DNA from: Gemmatimonadota bacterium
GTDB taxonomy: Bacteria > Latescibacterota > UBA2968 > UBA8231
Direction of reading: 5' to 3'
Length of the DNA: 64,000 bases
Assembly (NCBI GenBank): GCA_018672475.1
Contig: JABHFS010000137.1
Coordinates: 115,033-179,032 of the forward strand
Shown here piece by piece: positions 8,573-17,129 of this stretch; position 1 is the first letter of the stretch, and each line of letters opens with the position of its first letter. The notes beneath the pieces are model-generated. The model was not told the origin of the DNA, searched no databases, and worked only from the letters and a program-made list of their open reading frames with translations. Both the position numbers and the translations under genes were made by a program.

Positions 8573-9301
8573 TTACAAATCCGCGGGAAAAGTAATCGCC
8601 GGTTTCCAGCCCAACCGCTCTTCGGTCCTCGCCACATCTACCGCCTTATAACCGCCGGGTGTCGCCATCACATAAAAGCACTCATATCCTATATCGTCGG
8701 CTTCTAAGGCGCAAACTAATGCCGAAGCCACGTCGCGCCGATCGATATGTCCCCAAGAATGCCCCTCCACCGCATGCCCGTCGGTAGTGATCATCTTCTC
8801 CGCGTCGATAATGCCCCAAGGCCGTATGCAGGCGATCGACATTCCGTGCTGCTGGTGAAAATTGCGCGCCGTCTCCTCCTGCAAAAGCTTCGACAGCGCA
8901 TAAGTGCCGCTGGCCCTGAGCGGATAGAGGTCGTGGGTGAGAAAGGTTTCCGGTGGCCCCGGATAACCGGTGTGCACCGCGCCGGACGAAGTATGCACGA
9001 AACGTTTGATTCCGTGCACCCTGGCCGCTTCAAAAAGGTTATACGCCCCGACGGTATTGATCGTAAAACCGGGACCGCCGTCGTTGTAAGCGGCATTGGG
9101 CGCCATGATCGTATTGACCACCGCGTCGTGGCCGGCGACAGCTTCTTCGACGGCCTTATAGTCAAGCACATCGCCGAGGATTGCATCGGGATGGCCTTCT
9201 ATAAGGCGCACGTCGAAGGCGGTGACTTCGTGATTTTCGCTCAACTGGTCTAAGGCTACTCGGCCGACGAAACCGGCCGCGCCGGTTAATAAAACGCGCA
9301 T
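8573..9301 (-). CDS. NAD-dependent epimerase/dehydratase-family (extended SDR) protein
   Basis: Predicted 242-residue NAD-binding enzyme. TGAAGFVG at 6-13 binds the dinucleotide and Y134/K138 in YALSK is the catalytic pair; a serine lies in HTSSGAVH. At about 240 residues it is short for a sugar epimerase and fits compact uronate-dehydrogenase or reductase types. The start is put at ATG 9301, which gives the standard MRVLLTGAAGFVG; the frame extends to 9379 but would overlap the upstream gene. The SCO1 gene ends 17 bases upstream on the same strand, so they may share a transcript though no functional link is obvious. Confidence 0.82.
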   Translation of the reverse strand: MRVLLTGAAGFVGRVALDQLSENHEVTAFDVRLIEGHPDAILGDVLDYKAVEEAVAGHDAVVNTIMAPNAAYNDGGPGFTINTVGAYNLFEAARVHGIKRFVHTSSGAVHTGYPGPPETFLTHDLYPLRASGTYALSKLLQEETARNFHQQHGMSIACIRPWGIIDAEKMITTDGHAVEGHSWGHIDRRDVASALVCALEADDIGYECFYVMATPGGYKAVDVARTEERLGWKPAITFPADL

Positions 9302-9317
9302 ATTTTTATATCCCCAT

Positions 9318-10118
9318 TCATTTAAGTTTCCTACGCTGCAAACCGTACTCATAAACCGGCTGTTCCCCGGTGCTCCCACTTAGCCTGGTTCCCGGCCGCG
9401 GATTCCCCACATTCCAAAAGTTAAACTCCTCCGGCTGCCCTTTACGCCAGGTCCCACAACCATAATTGCCCAAATCGCGCGCGGACAATAGTGCGTCATC
9501 TTCCACCCGACGCGCTTCCGCTTCACCCCCGCTCTTACCCAACGCCCGAATAACCTCCGCCATCTCCTCCGGCCCCATTTCGTAATCAAATAAATACCGC
9601 AGCCGTCCTTGCGCATCCAACAGATAAACATCCGTATTATGATTGACCAGATAGCGCCCATCCTCGCCGCGCTGTTCAATCTCGTATTCCGCGCCATATA
9701 ACTCAACAACCCCATCCACCGCTCTCCGGCTCCCCGTCAGCCCAACAGTCTCAATCGGGAAATACGCTAGATATTCCCGCAATACCTCCGGCGTATCCCG
9801 CTCGACATCGACGCTGATAAAAACCGTCGCCAAGCGATTATCCCCCATCAACTCATGCACCCGCCCCAGCCGCGACAATGTCGTCGGGCAGAAATCCGGG
9901 CAAAAGGTATAACCAAAAAATAACAGCGCCGCCTGCCCGCGCAGATCCTTAAGCGCAAAAGGTTCCCCCGCCTGGTCCACCAACACAAAATCACCGCCCA
10001 AATCGACATAGGGACGCACATCGAGCCGCGCTTTCGTTTCTTCCGCCGGCGGCCGTTCAGCCTCGCAGGCCACCCATACCAGGCAACCCACCAGAACCGC
10101 GCCGAGATTCAATCGCAT
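9318..10118 (-). CDS. SCO1/SenC/PrrC-family copper chaperone, lipoprotein-like, with extra C-terminal tail
   Basis: A 266-residue periplasm-facing thioredoxin-fold protein. An N-terminal hydrophobic segment ends at C18 (LVWVACEA), a possible lipobox. C73 and C77 in FGYTFCPDFCPTT and H160 in LVNHNTDVYLLD are the three copper ligands of SCO proteins, used in assembling the CuA centre of cytochrome oxidase. The conserved fold ends near residue 195. A further roughly 65 residues contain NYGCGTW and NFWNVGNPRPG and have no counterpart that I recognise in SCO1. No oxidase genes are visible in the window, so the client is not known. Confidence 0.88.
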   Translation of the reverse strand: MRLNLGAVLVGCLVWVACEAERPPAEETKARLDVRPYVDLGGDFVLVDQAGEPFALKDLRGQAALLFFGYTFCPDFCPTTLSRLGRVHELMGDNRLATVFISVDVERDTPEVLREYLAYFPIETVGLTGSRRAVDGVVELYGAEYEIEQRGEDGRYLVNHNTDVYLLDAQGRLRYLFDYEMGPEEMAEVIRALGKSGGEAEARRVEDDALLSARDLGNYGCGTWRKGQPEEFNFWNVGNPRPGTRLSGSTGEQPVYEYGLQRRKLK

Positions 10119-10529
10119 ACTGTCGCTCCATACACCATATGCAAAATCTAAACACCTCAGCCAACATCGACAATATCCCAGTCACCCCATCGATCCCGCC
10201 CATCACACCCTTTACAGGCCTTGTCCTGATCTTCGTAAACTTCCATCTTCTCGTAGCCCAATTCCCGGCCTTTATGTCGAGGCTGTAATCCCTTTTAATA
10301 TTCTAATACTCTGGTCTTTCCCTTTTTCAATCCTTTGGCTTTTCAACGAATACCACTGAACTACCGCAGGGGCAATCGAGGGTATGCCCTGGGCGGATTG
10401 CGGTCCCGATTTTGCAGGATTGCGAAATCAGAACAGACCGCCCCTCGGAGCGAGCCAGGGATGGCGAGCTATAATGAGCGACGGGCAGCCCCTCGATCGC
10501 CCCGTACGCCATGCCAGCGACAAACGCCC
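10119..10529. other. Gene-poor spacer before the sialidase-like gene
   Basis: No convincing gene. Around 10165-10290 the minus strand has an open frame without a clear start, ending near 10165, that includes YEKMEVYEDQDKACKGCDGR. Its cysteine pair and charge pattern look protein-like, so it may be the tail of a lost gene, but I do not recognise it. The right half is the inverted-repeat element at 10369-10503. Confidence 0.3.
10369..10503. repeat. Structured intergenic element with nested inverted repeats
   Basis: The outer arms GGGGCAATCGAGGG (10369-10382) and CCCTCGATCGCCCC (10490-10503) pair with one mismatch. Inner pairs include CCCTGG (10387-10392) with CCAGGG (10455-10460), and GGGCGG with CCGCCC. 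The element ends about 27 bases before the chosen start of the next gene. A short minus-strand ORF across it is probably a by-product. It could be a dispersed repeat or a structured leader. Confidence 0.4.
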
Positions 10530-11819
10530 ATGCCAAAAGACCTGCGCAAAATCATTACCTCCCCCACCATCAACACCCCCAACCCCTTCGTCGGCTTCGG
10601 CGGTTTCTGCGGCTGGCCCCGCATCTGTCGCCTATCAAATGGGGATCTCTACACCACCTTCTCCGCCGGCTACTGGCACGCCTCGTGGGTCAACCCGCGT
10701 CCCGACCTACCCACCGAATACGCCGAATACATGGACAACGCGCTACCCGGCGGATCTACTTGGCACGCCCCTTCCGGCGGCCATATCATGTGGACTCGCA
10801 GCAGCGACGACGGCGCCACCTGGACGCCGCCGCGCGACCTCGCCGTCATCCCACACGCCTACGCCGCCGGCGCCATCGCACAACACTCCGACGGCACCCT
10901 CTACGCGGCCGCGCTAATCCAGCGCAGCCACTTCCACGCCGAACGCATCCCACAAGCTCCCCTTGCCTTCCTGCGCACCCTGCACGAACACTTCCCCGAG
11001 GAAATCGCCGTCCTGCGCAGCGAAGACAACGGCGAAAGCTGGCGCGAAGTCGGCCGTACCAGTGGCCCCTTCCTCAGCCGCCTCGAAAACCCCTGCTCGA
11101 TCACCGAAGCCAAAGACGGCTCACTACTGCTGCTTATCGACGGCCACGCGGTGCCGGGAGCGAAAAAAACGCGTTGGGTCAATGCCCTATTGCACTCGAG
11201 CGACCGCGGCGCAACCTGGCAAACCCGCTCGATATTCGGCCACGACGACTACGATATGGAAGAAGGTCATCTGGTGTATCTACCGGACGGGCGTCTGGGC
11301 ACCTGCTCGCGTCCCTGGGGACTCTGGATTACCAGCGACGACGAAGGCTTTACTTGGTCTGAGCCGCGCGCGATTTTAGGTTTAAAACCCCTCGCAGGTA
11401 GGCCCGATCCCAACGGCTGCAAAAAAGGCGGCCTGCTCGTTACCTCCGACGGCACCGTGGTGCTGTTGACCTGCGGCCGGCCCGGCGGTAACGGCCAGGT
11501 CCTCTATAGCCGCGACTCGGGCGAAACCTGGATCAAACCCGCACCCGACCGGGGGTTTACCACCGACCGCTACGCCTACTACCCCGGAGCCTGCCTAATG
11601 CCCGATGACAGTATCTTCATGGTCGGCGATCACCAGGGTTTTGCCAATCCATACGGACCTTTTGGTGCCGAGGTCATCGCGACGCGATTCAGGATCCTAG
11701 CGGAGAATGAGGGTGAAGGTATCGAGATCATGCGCATTGACGGGGCATTGCACGAGCCTTGGGGGGAAGAACAAGACGGGGGCGAAGCAGCCGACCGCAA
11801 GATCGAGAAAGACGCGTAG
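10530..11819 (+). CDS. BNR/Asp-box beta-propeller protein, sialidase-like
   Basis: A 429-residue predicted six-bladed propeller. Asp-box repeats (S-x-D-x-G-x-T/S-W) are visible at least five times: SSDDGATW, SEDNGESW, SSDRGATW, SDDEGFTW and SRDSGETW. This is the pattern of the exo-alpha-sialidase-like superfamily. No signal peptide is seen. The ORF extends upstream to 10335, but that part lies in the inverted-repeat element, so ATG at 10530 (MPKDLRKIITSPT) is preferred; the ribosome site is weak and the exact start is uncertain. Enzymatic activity on sialic acid is not established, as many relatives only bind or cut other glycans. A SUMF1-domain gene follows 39 bases later. Confidence 0.82.
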   Translation: MPKDLRKIITSPTINTPNPFVGFGGFCGWPRICRLSNGDLYTTFSAGYWHASWVNPRPDLPTEYAEYMDNALPGGSTWHAPSGGHIMWTRSSDDGATWTPPRDLAVIPHAYAAGAIAQHSDGTLYAAALIQRSHFHAERIPQAPLAFLRTLHEHFPEEIAVLRSEDNGESWREVGRTSGPFLSRLENPCSITEAKDGSLLLLIDGHAVPGAKKTRWVNALLHSSDRGATWQTRSIFGHDDYDMEEGHLVYLPDGRLGTCSRPWGLWITSDDEGFTWSEPRAILGLKPLAGRPDPNGCKKGGLLVTSDGTVVLLTCGRPGGNGQVLYSRDSGETWIKPAPDRGFTTDRYAYYPGACLMPDDSIFMVGDHQGFANPYGPFGAEVIATRFRILAENEGEGIEIMRIDGALHEPWGEEQDGGEAADRKIEKDA

Positions 11820-11858
11820 TCGAGACGTTTTAACGCAACTATACAGGAGACCTAACGC

Positions 11859-13268
11859 ATGTATACGCCGATCTGGATTGTGATTCCGGCAGGTGAATTC
11901 CGCATGGGCAGCGATCCGGCCGGTGATGCCGTACCCTATGAAAACGAATCCCCGCGGCATCGGGTAGCAGTCGAGGCATTCCAGCTATCCCGCACGCATA
12001 TTACGAACGCGCAATACGCGCAATTCGTCGACGCGTCAGGGCATCCCGCGCCGGGTCATTGGCTAGACGGCCAAATCCCCGAAGGCCTAGCCGAGCATCC
12101 GATTACCTATGTCGACTGGCACGATGCACAATCCTTTTGCCAGTGGGCAGGGGGGCGTCTACCCACTGAAGCAGAGTGGGAAAAGGCCGCACGCGGCGAA
12201 GACGCCCGCCTCTGGCCCTGGGGCAACCAACCGCCCGACGCCAAGCGCTGTAATTTCGATAAAAACATCCTTACCACCAGCCCGGTGCAGCAATTTCCGC
12301 AAAGCGCTAGTCCGCATGGCGTCCTGGATATGGCCGGCAACGCCTGGGAATGGACGAGCAGCCTCGCCCACCCGTATCCCTACCGCGCCGATGATGGGCG
12401 TGAAGATCCGAGCAGACCAGAAGCCCGCACCGTACGCGGCAGTTCTTACACCCACACCGCACGCGAGATTCGCGCCGCCGACCGCCACTCTTTTGCACCG
12501 GGTACTCGGGGGCCGTATCTCGGTTTTCGCGTCGCGCGTACCATTCCGGCACAACCTACGCCCTTAGCCCTCACATGGGTCGATATTCCCGCCGGCGAGT
12601 TCCCCATGGGCAATGACCCCCGATCCTTCCACGATCTGGCCTTGCCCAACGAATACCCCGTCCACTCGATCCGGCTGCCCGAGTTTTCTATCGCCCAAAC
12701 GCCGGTCACCAACGCGGAATACGCGCTATTCACACGCGCCGTCCAGCATCCCGCGCCTGCCCATTGGATCCACGACGAGATCCCGCGAGCAAAGGGAAAA
12801 CATCCTGTGACGAATATATCGTGGGATAGTGCGCAAGCGTTTTGCGCCTGGGCGGATGTGCGTTTATTGACTGAAGCGGAATGGGAAAAAGCGGCACGTG
12901 GGGTATGCGCAGGTGATGCACGCGTTTATCCGTGGGGTAATCAAATGCCCAAAACGCCCTGCGCCAACTTCGGGCAAGATGTAAAAATGCAATCGACGAC
13001 ACCAGTCGATCAATTCCCCTCTGGTGCGAGTCCGTACGGCGCGCTCGACATGGCGGGCAATATATGGGAATGGACCAGCAGCGTATTGGCGGACTATCCA
13101 TACGATGCAGATGATGCCCGCGAAGACCCCACCTCGCGGGCGCATCGCGTATTGCGCGGCGGATCGTTTTATAGTCCAAATGAAAATTATATCCGCTGTG
13201 CATCGCGCTCGTCGAGCTATCCGCAGCGCCGACGCGACCACATAGGCTTTCGCGTCGCGAAGAAATAG
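11859..13268 (+). CDS. Tandem SUMF1 (FGE-sulfatase) domain protein, formylglycine cysteines absent
   Basis: A 469-residue protein made of two SUMF1 domains, about 1-230 and 233-469, evidently a duplication. Each half has the family marks: IPAGEF.MG near the start, GRLPTEAEWEKAARG or its match LLTEAEWEKAARG, WPWGNQ/YPWGNQ, GVLDMAGNAWEW/GALDMAGNIWEW and a final GFRVA. Aerobic formylglycine-generating enzymes need two cysteines just after the RGGS motif. Here the first half reads RGSSYTHTAREIRAADR and the second RGGSFYSPNENYIRCASR, so the pair is missing from both. It is therefore probably not the enzyme that activates the two sulfatases, and may instead bind ligands or have another activity. 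CAGGAG precedes the ATG. No signal peptide. Confidence 0.85.
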   Translation: MYTPIWIVIPAGEFRMGSDPAGDAVPYENESPRHRVAVEAFQLSRTHITNAQYAQFVDASGHPAPGHWLDGQIPEGLAEHPITYVDWHDAQSFCQWAGGRLPTEAEWEKAARGEDARLWPWGNQPPDAKRCNFDKNILTTSPVQQFPQSASPHGVLDMAGNAWEWTSSLAHPYPYRADDGREDPSRPEARTVRGSSYTHTAREIRAADRHSFAPGTRGPYLGFRVARTIPAQPTPLALTWVDIPAGEFPMGNDPRSFHDLALPNEYPVHSIRLPEFSIAQTPVTNAEYALFTRAVQHPAPAHWIHDEIPRAKGKHPVTNISWDSAQAFCAWADVRLLTEAEWEKAARGVCAGDARVYPWGNQMPKTPCANFGQDVKMQSTTPVDQFPSGASPYGALDMAGNIWEWTSSVLADYPYDADDAREDPTSRAHRVLRGGSFYSPNENYIRCASRSSSYPQRRRDHIGFRVAKK

Positions 13269-13311
13269 CCGCGCCGACGCGGACCGATACTAGGCTAAAC
13301 GAGGCGCGACC

Positions 13312-13775
13312 TTATTGCGCCCGTACGTCATATTCGCCCACATCTTGTCGAGGTGGCGAATATACAGACTTCCATTGGCGACGACCGGATAGGTCCAGCT
13401 CGTGCCGTAGAGGTAGCCGCCGAACAGGATCGCGCCGCCATACCAGTCGGCATCTTCTGGTTATGGTAGATCTCCTCCACTGGCGTTGCCCCACCCAATT
13501 CAATCTGCACCAACCCTCCACCACCGGCCCCGACCCCGTATAGATGCGATCACCGTCAACGATCGAGGCCTGAATATTCGCCAGACTTCCTTCGGCGATT
13601 TTTGCGTATCGCCAGAGCAATTCCCCCGTCGCGGTATTGACGCCGACGATGTTCCGCGTCAAAAAAATCACATACTGCCGAACGCCGGAGATCGTCGCCA
13701 GCCGAGCCAATCACCAGCCCACAGCGCCTGCCCCATCAGCAACACGCAACAAAGTCCAATAACGCTCTTTTTCAT
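13312..13775 (-). pseudogene. Relic of a secreted PQQ-type beta-propeller protein, internally deleted and frameshifted
   Basis: GGAGG then ATG at 13775 starts a clear signal peptide (MKKSVIGLCCVLLMGQALWA) and the usual mature start GDWLGW. The frame then passes straight into a C-terminal propeller segment read in another frame (SGVRQYVIFLTRNIVGVNTA, then GELLWRYAKIAEGSLANI). It continues in a second frame as VQIELGGATPVEEIYHNQKM and in a third as YLYGTSWTYPVVANGSLYIR. Such proteins are normally about 400 residues, so most of the middle is gone and at least two frameshifts follow. It was probably a periplasmic PQQ-binding-like repeat protein. Non-functional as read. Confidence 0.72.
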
Positions 13776-13805
13776 CCTAGTCCTCCGGCAAAGAATAGTG
13801 AAACT

Positions 13806-13950
13806 TCATGGCTTATAAAGAGCTTTTGGATCGCCGAGTAAAACGGCATCGTCCCCCTTTTCGCTCTCCAGGACAACCACCTTTGCGGAGCCGCTGCTGA
13901 GAATCACCTTTATAGCTATTATTTTCTTTACTCCATTTCCAATCCGCGCG
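13806..13950 (-). pseudogene. Possible C-terminal remnant of the gene upstream of the PQQ-propeller relic
   Basis: An open frame without a good start ends at 13806 with the protein-like segment IIAIKVILSSGSAKVVVLES and GDDAVLLGDPKALYKP, 30 bases before the relic's ATG and on the same strand. It runs into the divergent MFS promoter region, where its upstream part would have to be. I do not recognise a family. It may be chance coding. Confidence 0.22.
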
Positions 13951-13964
13951 TTGAGCGAGGTGCC

Positions 13965-15362
13965 GTGACGCAAGCTTCCTCTGAACACCCATCATCCACC
14001 AGCAACCGCCGCATTCTTTTCGGCCTGATGTGCCCGTCCATGCTCATGCCGATGGTATCGTCCATGTCGCGCGTGGCCTTGCCCATCGTGCGCGACGACT
14101 TCGCGCTGCAAGCCGATGTCACCGCCTGGATAGACGTCGGTTTCTCGTTGCCTTTTATGCTATTGATGCCGGTCTACGGGCGCTTAGGCGACGGACTCGG
14201 AGCGCGGCGCCTGTTAATGATCGGCATCGCGCTCTTCGCGCTCGGCTCGACAACGGTTATGGCCGCGACGGATCTGACCTCGCTCTTATTGGGCCGCGCC
14301 CTACAGGGTTTCGGCCTGTCGGGCATGATGCCGTTGAGCATGGCGCTGATCACCACGACCTTTCCCACCGAGATACGTGGCCGCGCGTTGGGCACGTGGA
14401 GCACCATCGGCCCGGCGACCGCGTTTTTGGGACCACTGGTCGCCGGTATACTGGTGGCTGGCTGGGGCTGGCGCTGGGCTTTTGCGCCGCCGCTATTGTT
14501 TGGCCTGTTAGCGCTGATCGCCGTCTATAGGACCATACCCAAGCCTAAAGGCGAGGTCGAACTCGGTTTCCTGCGCGCTTTTGACTGGGGCGGTGTCGTG
14601 CTACTGGCACCGGGCATGAGTTGTCTGATCTTCTTTCTTTCTAGCCGCCCGATTACAGGAGTCGAGCCGCTCAAAGATTGGCGCCTGCTGCTTATCTCGG
14701 CACTCTTCTTAGCGGCCTTTGTCGCTTGGGAAAAGCGGCGCAGCTCGCCCTTTATGCCGTTGGGCCTATTCGCCAATGGCGCTTTTTTGCGCAGCTCTTT
14801 TTGTGCAGCAATACGCATGGTCGTCATGGCGGGTATTACCTTCCTCGTGCCCTTGTATCTGGTCGATGTGCAAAAGATGCACCCCGCTGAATTAGGCGGC
14901 ATGTTGATGATCGGCGCCGGGGCGATGACCTTGATCGTGCGCGTGGCCGGCGCGTTGTCTGACAGCTGCAGCAGCCGTTGGTTCGTCGTCGTCGGCTTAG
15001 CCGTACAAATGGGTGTGATGTTAATATTCTGGCAACTACCGGACGATGCTTCGCTGTGGAGCATTGGCTTCACCCTGGGTGCACACGGCCTGGGTGCGGG
15101 CCTTATGCTGGCGACACTGCACAAGAGCGTAATGAGCAATATCGAAGAAAGCGATACGGGCGCGGCGGCGGGCCTCTACGGCATGTTTCGTTTTTTGGGC
15201 GCGACAATGGGCACGGCACTGTGCGGGGTGTTCCTACAGATGCAACTGGACGGAGGAGCCTCAGTGGTCGGGGCCTATCAGCAGGTCTTTTTACTGATGG
15301 CGATCTTTCCACTTTTGGGGATCTTGGTAGCGTTTACTTTGCGGGATCAACCGAGCCAGTAA
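13965..15362 (+). CDS. MFS drug-resistance transporter, DHA2 (EmrB/QacA) type
   Basis: A 465-residue polytopic inner-membrane exporter, probably with 14 helices and driven by proton exchange. Motif A is seen as PVYGRLGDGLGARRLLMIG after helix 2, and the region after helix 5 has GPLVAGILVAGWGWRWAF, the motif C-like stretch of DHA2 antiporters. The start is GTG at 13965 with GCGAGG a few bases before it; a later ATG at 14029 would cut off the polar N-terminus only. It is divergent from the propeller relic. No adaptor or channel gene is next to it. Substrate unknown. Confidence 0.88.
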   Translation: MTQASSEHPSSTSNRRILFGLMCPSMLMPMVSSMSRVALPIVRDDFALQADVTAWIDVGFSLPFMLLMPVYGRLGDGLGARRLLMIGIALFALGSTTVMAATDLTSLLLGRALQGFGLSGMMPLSMALITTTFPTEIRGRALGTWSTIGPATAFLGPLVAGILVAGWGWRWAFAPPLLFGLLALIAVYRTIPKPKGEVELGFLRAFDWGGVVLLAPGMSCLIFFLSSRPITGVEPLKDWRLLLISALFLAAFVAWEKRRSSPFMPLGLFANGAFLRSSFCAAIRMVVMAGITFLVPLYLVDVQKMHPAELGGMLMIGAGAMTLIVRVAGALSDSCSSRWFVVVGLAVQMGVMLIFWQLPDDASLWSIGFTLGAHGLGAGLMLATLHKSVMSNIEESDTGAAAGLYGMFRFLGATMGTALCGVFLQMQLDGGASVVGAYQQVFLLMAIFPLLGILVAFTLRDQPSQ

Positions 15363-15546
15363 GTCGAATCATCAGCGATGGGTTTGATCATCGCCTTGGG
15401 GAACATCCTCAGCCAATGCTTTCACTTTACTAATCACATATTCAAGGAGCTGTGGAGCCGATAGATTCTGCCGACAGCCATTTCTAACCATTGCCGCTGT
15501 TTGATCGAAGATGTTGCGGCCCCGAACAACTAAACACAAGCTACAA

Positions 15547-17121
15547 TTAGCCCAGCGCCAAATCCCCGTCGATCAAACCCCGATGGAAATTCTTCCCCAG
15601 TAAATACCTGATCTCCAACTCTACATCGCTCAATCGCGCCGCCGGCAGCGCCTGCCCGTCTCGTTTGAGCAGTTGCACCTCTATCATATTCCGCCCCCGG
15701 ACCGGCCATAGGCTCTCGTCGAGGCGAAAGACAAACCAATAGCCAAATACTCGGTAGCGCGGCGCGTCCATCACATACATCTGATTGATTCTGCGCAACG
15801 ACTTCTCGGGCAGGTCTCTGCCGTTAAAAACAAAACGCCATCGATCCCGCTCTGTCGTCTCCTGCAAACGCACCCGCAAGATCACCTCGTGCACCCGCTT
15901 GACCTTGCCCCATTTTTTTAGATCATCGCTGACCGTAAAACCCACCTGCACCGCCCGCCCCTTCGCCAACGCTAGCGGCAACGGATTCGCGGCATTCGGC
16001 GCCACTACCGCCTTCGCCGGCGCACTGCCCTCGGTCGGCACGCGATAAATCTTGTCCTTCGCCGCCATCACTTCGGGATAAGCCACTTCGCGCAGCTTCT
16101 CGTAGAAATCCGCCGCATACGGCCAATGGTCGAACCAATGCGCGATATAAAGGCCATCGACACCCTGCTGCCAATAGTTGCAAGCCCCCGCCCGCACCAT
16201 CTCGATCGTGCCCGCGCCGACCCGATCGCTGTCTACACGATGCTGCAGCGCCGGCAAAACCCGACACGCCGTGCCTTTGGCCGCTTCGACGAAGGGACTG
16301 AAATCTGCCGACGGATCCACCGCAGAACACTCGGGCACTATCACATCGGCAAGGCCCCGTTGCATCCATCGCAATGGCTCCAGCCCCACTGCCCGACAAC
16401 CATCCAAATCCGCCGGTACCCGCAGGACCAATTCCCGTTCCGGATCACTCTTTTTTACCGCCGCATGGACCTGGGCAATCCACTCGGTCATGATATGCGT
16501 ACCGGCATCGATCTCATCGGGGTGGAAATAATACGGCCAGTAGTTGAGTTGCAACTCGAAGCCGTCGACCGGATAGCGCGCAAGCACTTCCTCGACGACT
16601 TGCAAATTGCGCTCGCGCACCGCGGCATAAGCGTAATCCAACGCGCGATACCCCGGCCACTCCGCGTCCACACCGCCTTTCTCGCCAATCTCTAACGGCT
16701 GTAAATCGCACAGCCAATCGTCGACAGAAAAATGCGAATTTTCCCAACTCTTCAGCATCCGTTCGCGCGGCCCCTGCTGTGGCAACAGCATCGCGTAAAG
16801 CAATAAACCATTGGCATGGGCTTTGTCGCACAACACCTGCAACGGGTCGTGCCCTGCGTTGATCAGATGGGTTAAATTCTGATGGCCGCGCTTCCAGATC
16901 AGATGCGGCCATTTTTTGATACCCCGCCCCCACAACTGCCCGACCTGCGAATCGTAGAGCAGACTTTGCGCATCACCCAGAGTCAGCGACAGCGCTTCGA
17001 CCGGAGTCCCCAGCAACTCGTCTACCGCCGCCTCTAACTCTTGTTTTTGCATCGGCGGCTCGTACATATAAATCAACGGGTGCCGAGCGTCGTGATCAAA
17101 AAATATCCGAGGTTTCGTCAT
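15547..17121 (-). CDS. Glycoside-hydrolase-like TIM-barrel protein of unknown specificity
   Basis: A 524-residue soluble protein. The N-terminal 350 residues read like a TIM barrel: IFFDHDARHPLIYMYEPPM at the start, DGFELQLNYWPYYFHPDE near residue 200, VLRVPADLDG, ADVIVPECSAVD, VDGLYIAHWFDHWPY. The acidic residues in FELQ and PECS lie where catalytic acids occur in clan A-like hydrolases. The last 170 residues form a beta-rich domain with GYWFVFRLDESLWPVRGRN. I cannot assign a GH family. ATG 17121 is chosen; a TTG at 17133 would overlap the upstream dehydrogenase. The 8-base gap to that gene argues for an operon. Confidence 0.6.
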   Translation of the reverse strand: MTKPRIFFDHDARHPLIYMYEPPMQKQELEAAVDELLGTPVEALSLTLGDAQSLLYDSQVGQLWGRGIKKWPHLIWKRGHQNLTHLINAGHDPLQVLCDKAHANGLLLYAMLLPQQGPRERMLKSWENSHFSVDDWLCDLQPLEIGEKGGVDAEWPGYRALDYAYAAVRERNLQVVEEVLARYPVDGFELQLNYWPYYFHPDEIDAGTHIMTEWIAQVHAAVKKSDPERELVLRVPADLDGCRAVGLEPLRWMQRGLADVIVPECSAVDPSADFSPFVEAAKGTACRVLPALQHRVDSDRVGAGTIEMVRAGACNYWQQGVDGLYIAHWFDHWPYAADFYEKLREVAYPEVMAAKDKIYRVPTEGSAPAKAVVAPNAANPLPLALAKGRAVQVGFTVSDDLKKWGKVKRVHEVILRVRLQETTERDRWRFVFNGRDLPEKSLRRINQMYVMDAPRYRVFGYWFVFRLDESLWPVRGRNMIEVQLLKRDGQALPAARLSDVELEIRYLLGKNFHRGLIDGDLALG

Positions 17122-17129
17122 TCGCTTTT

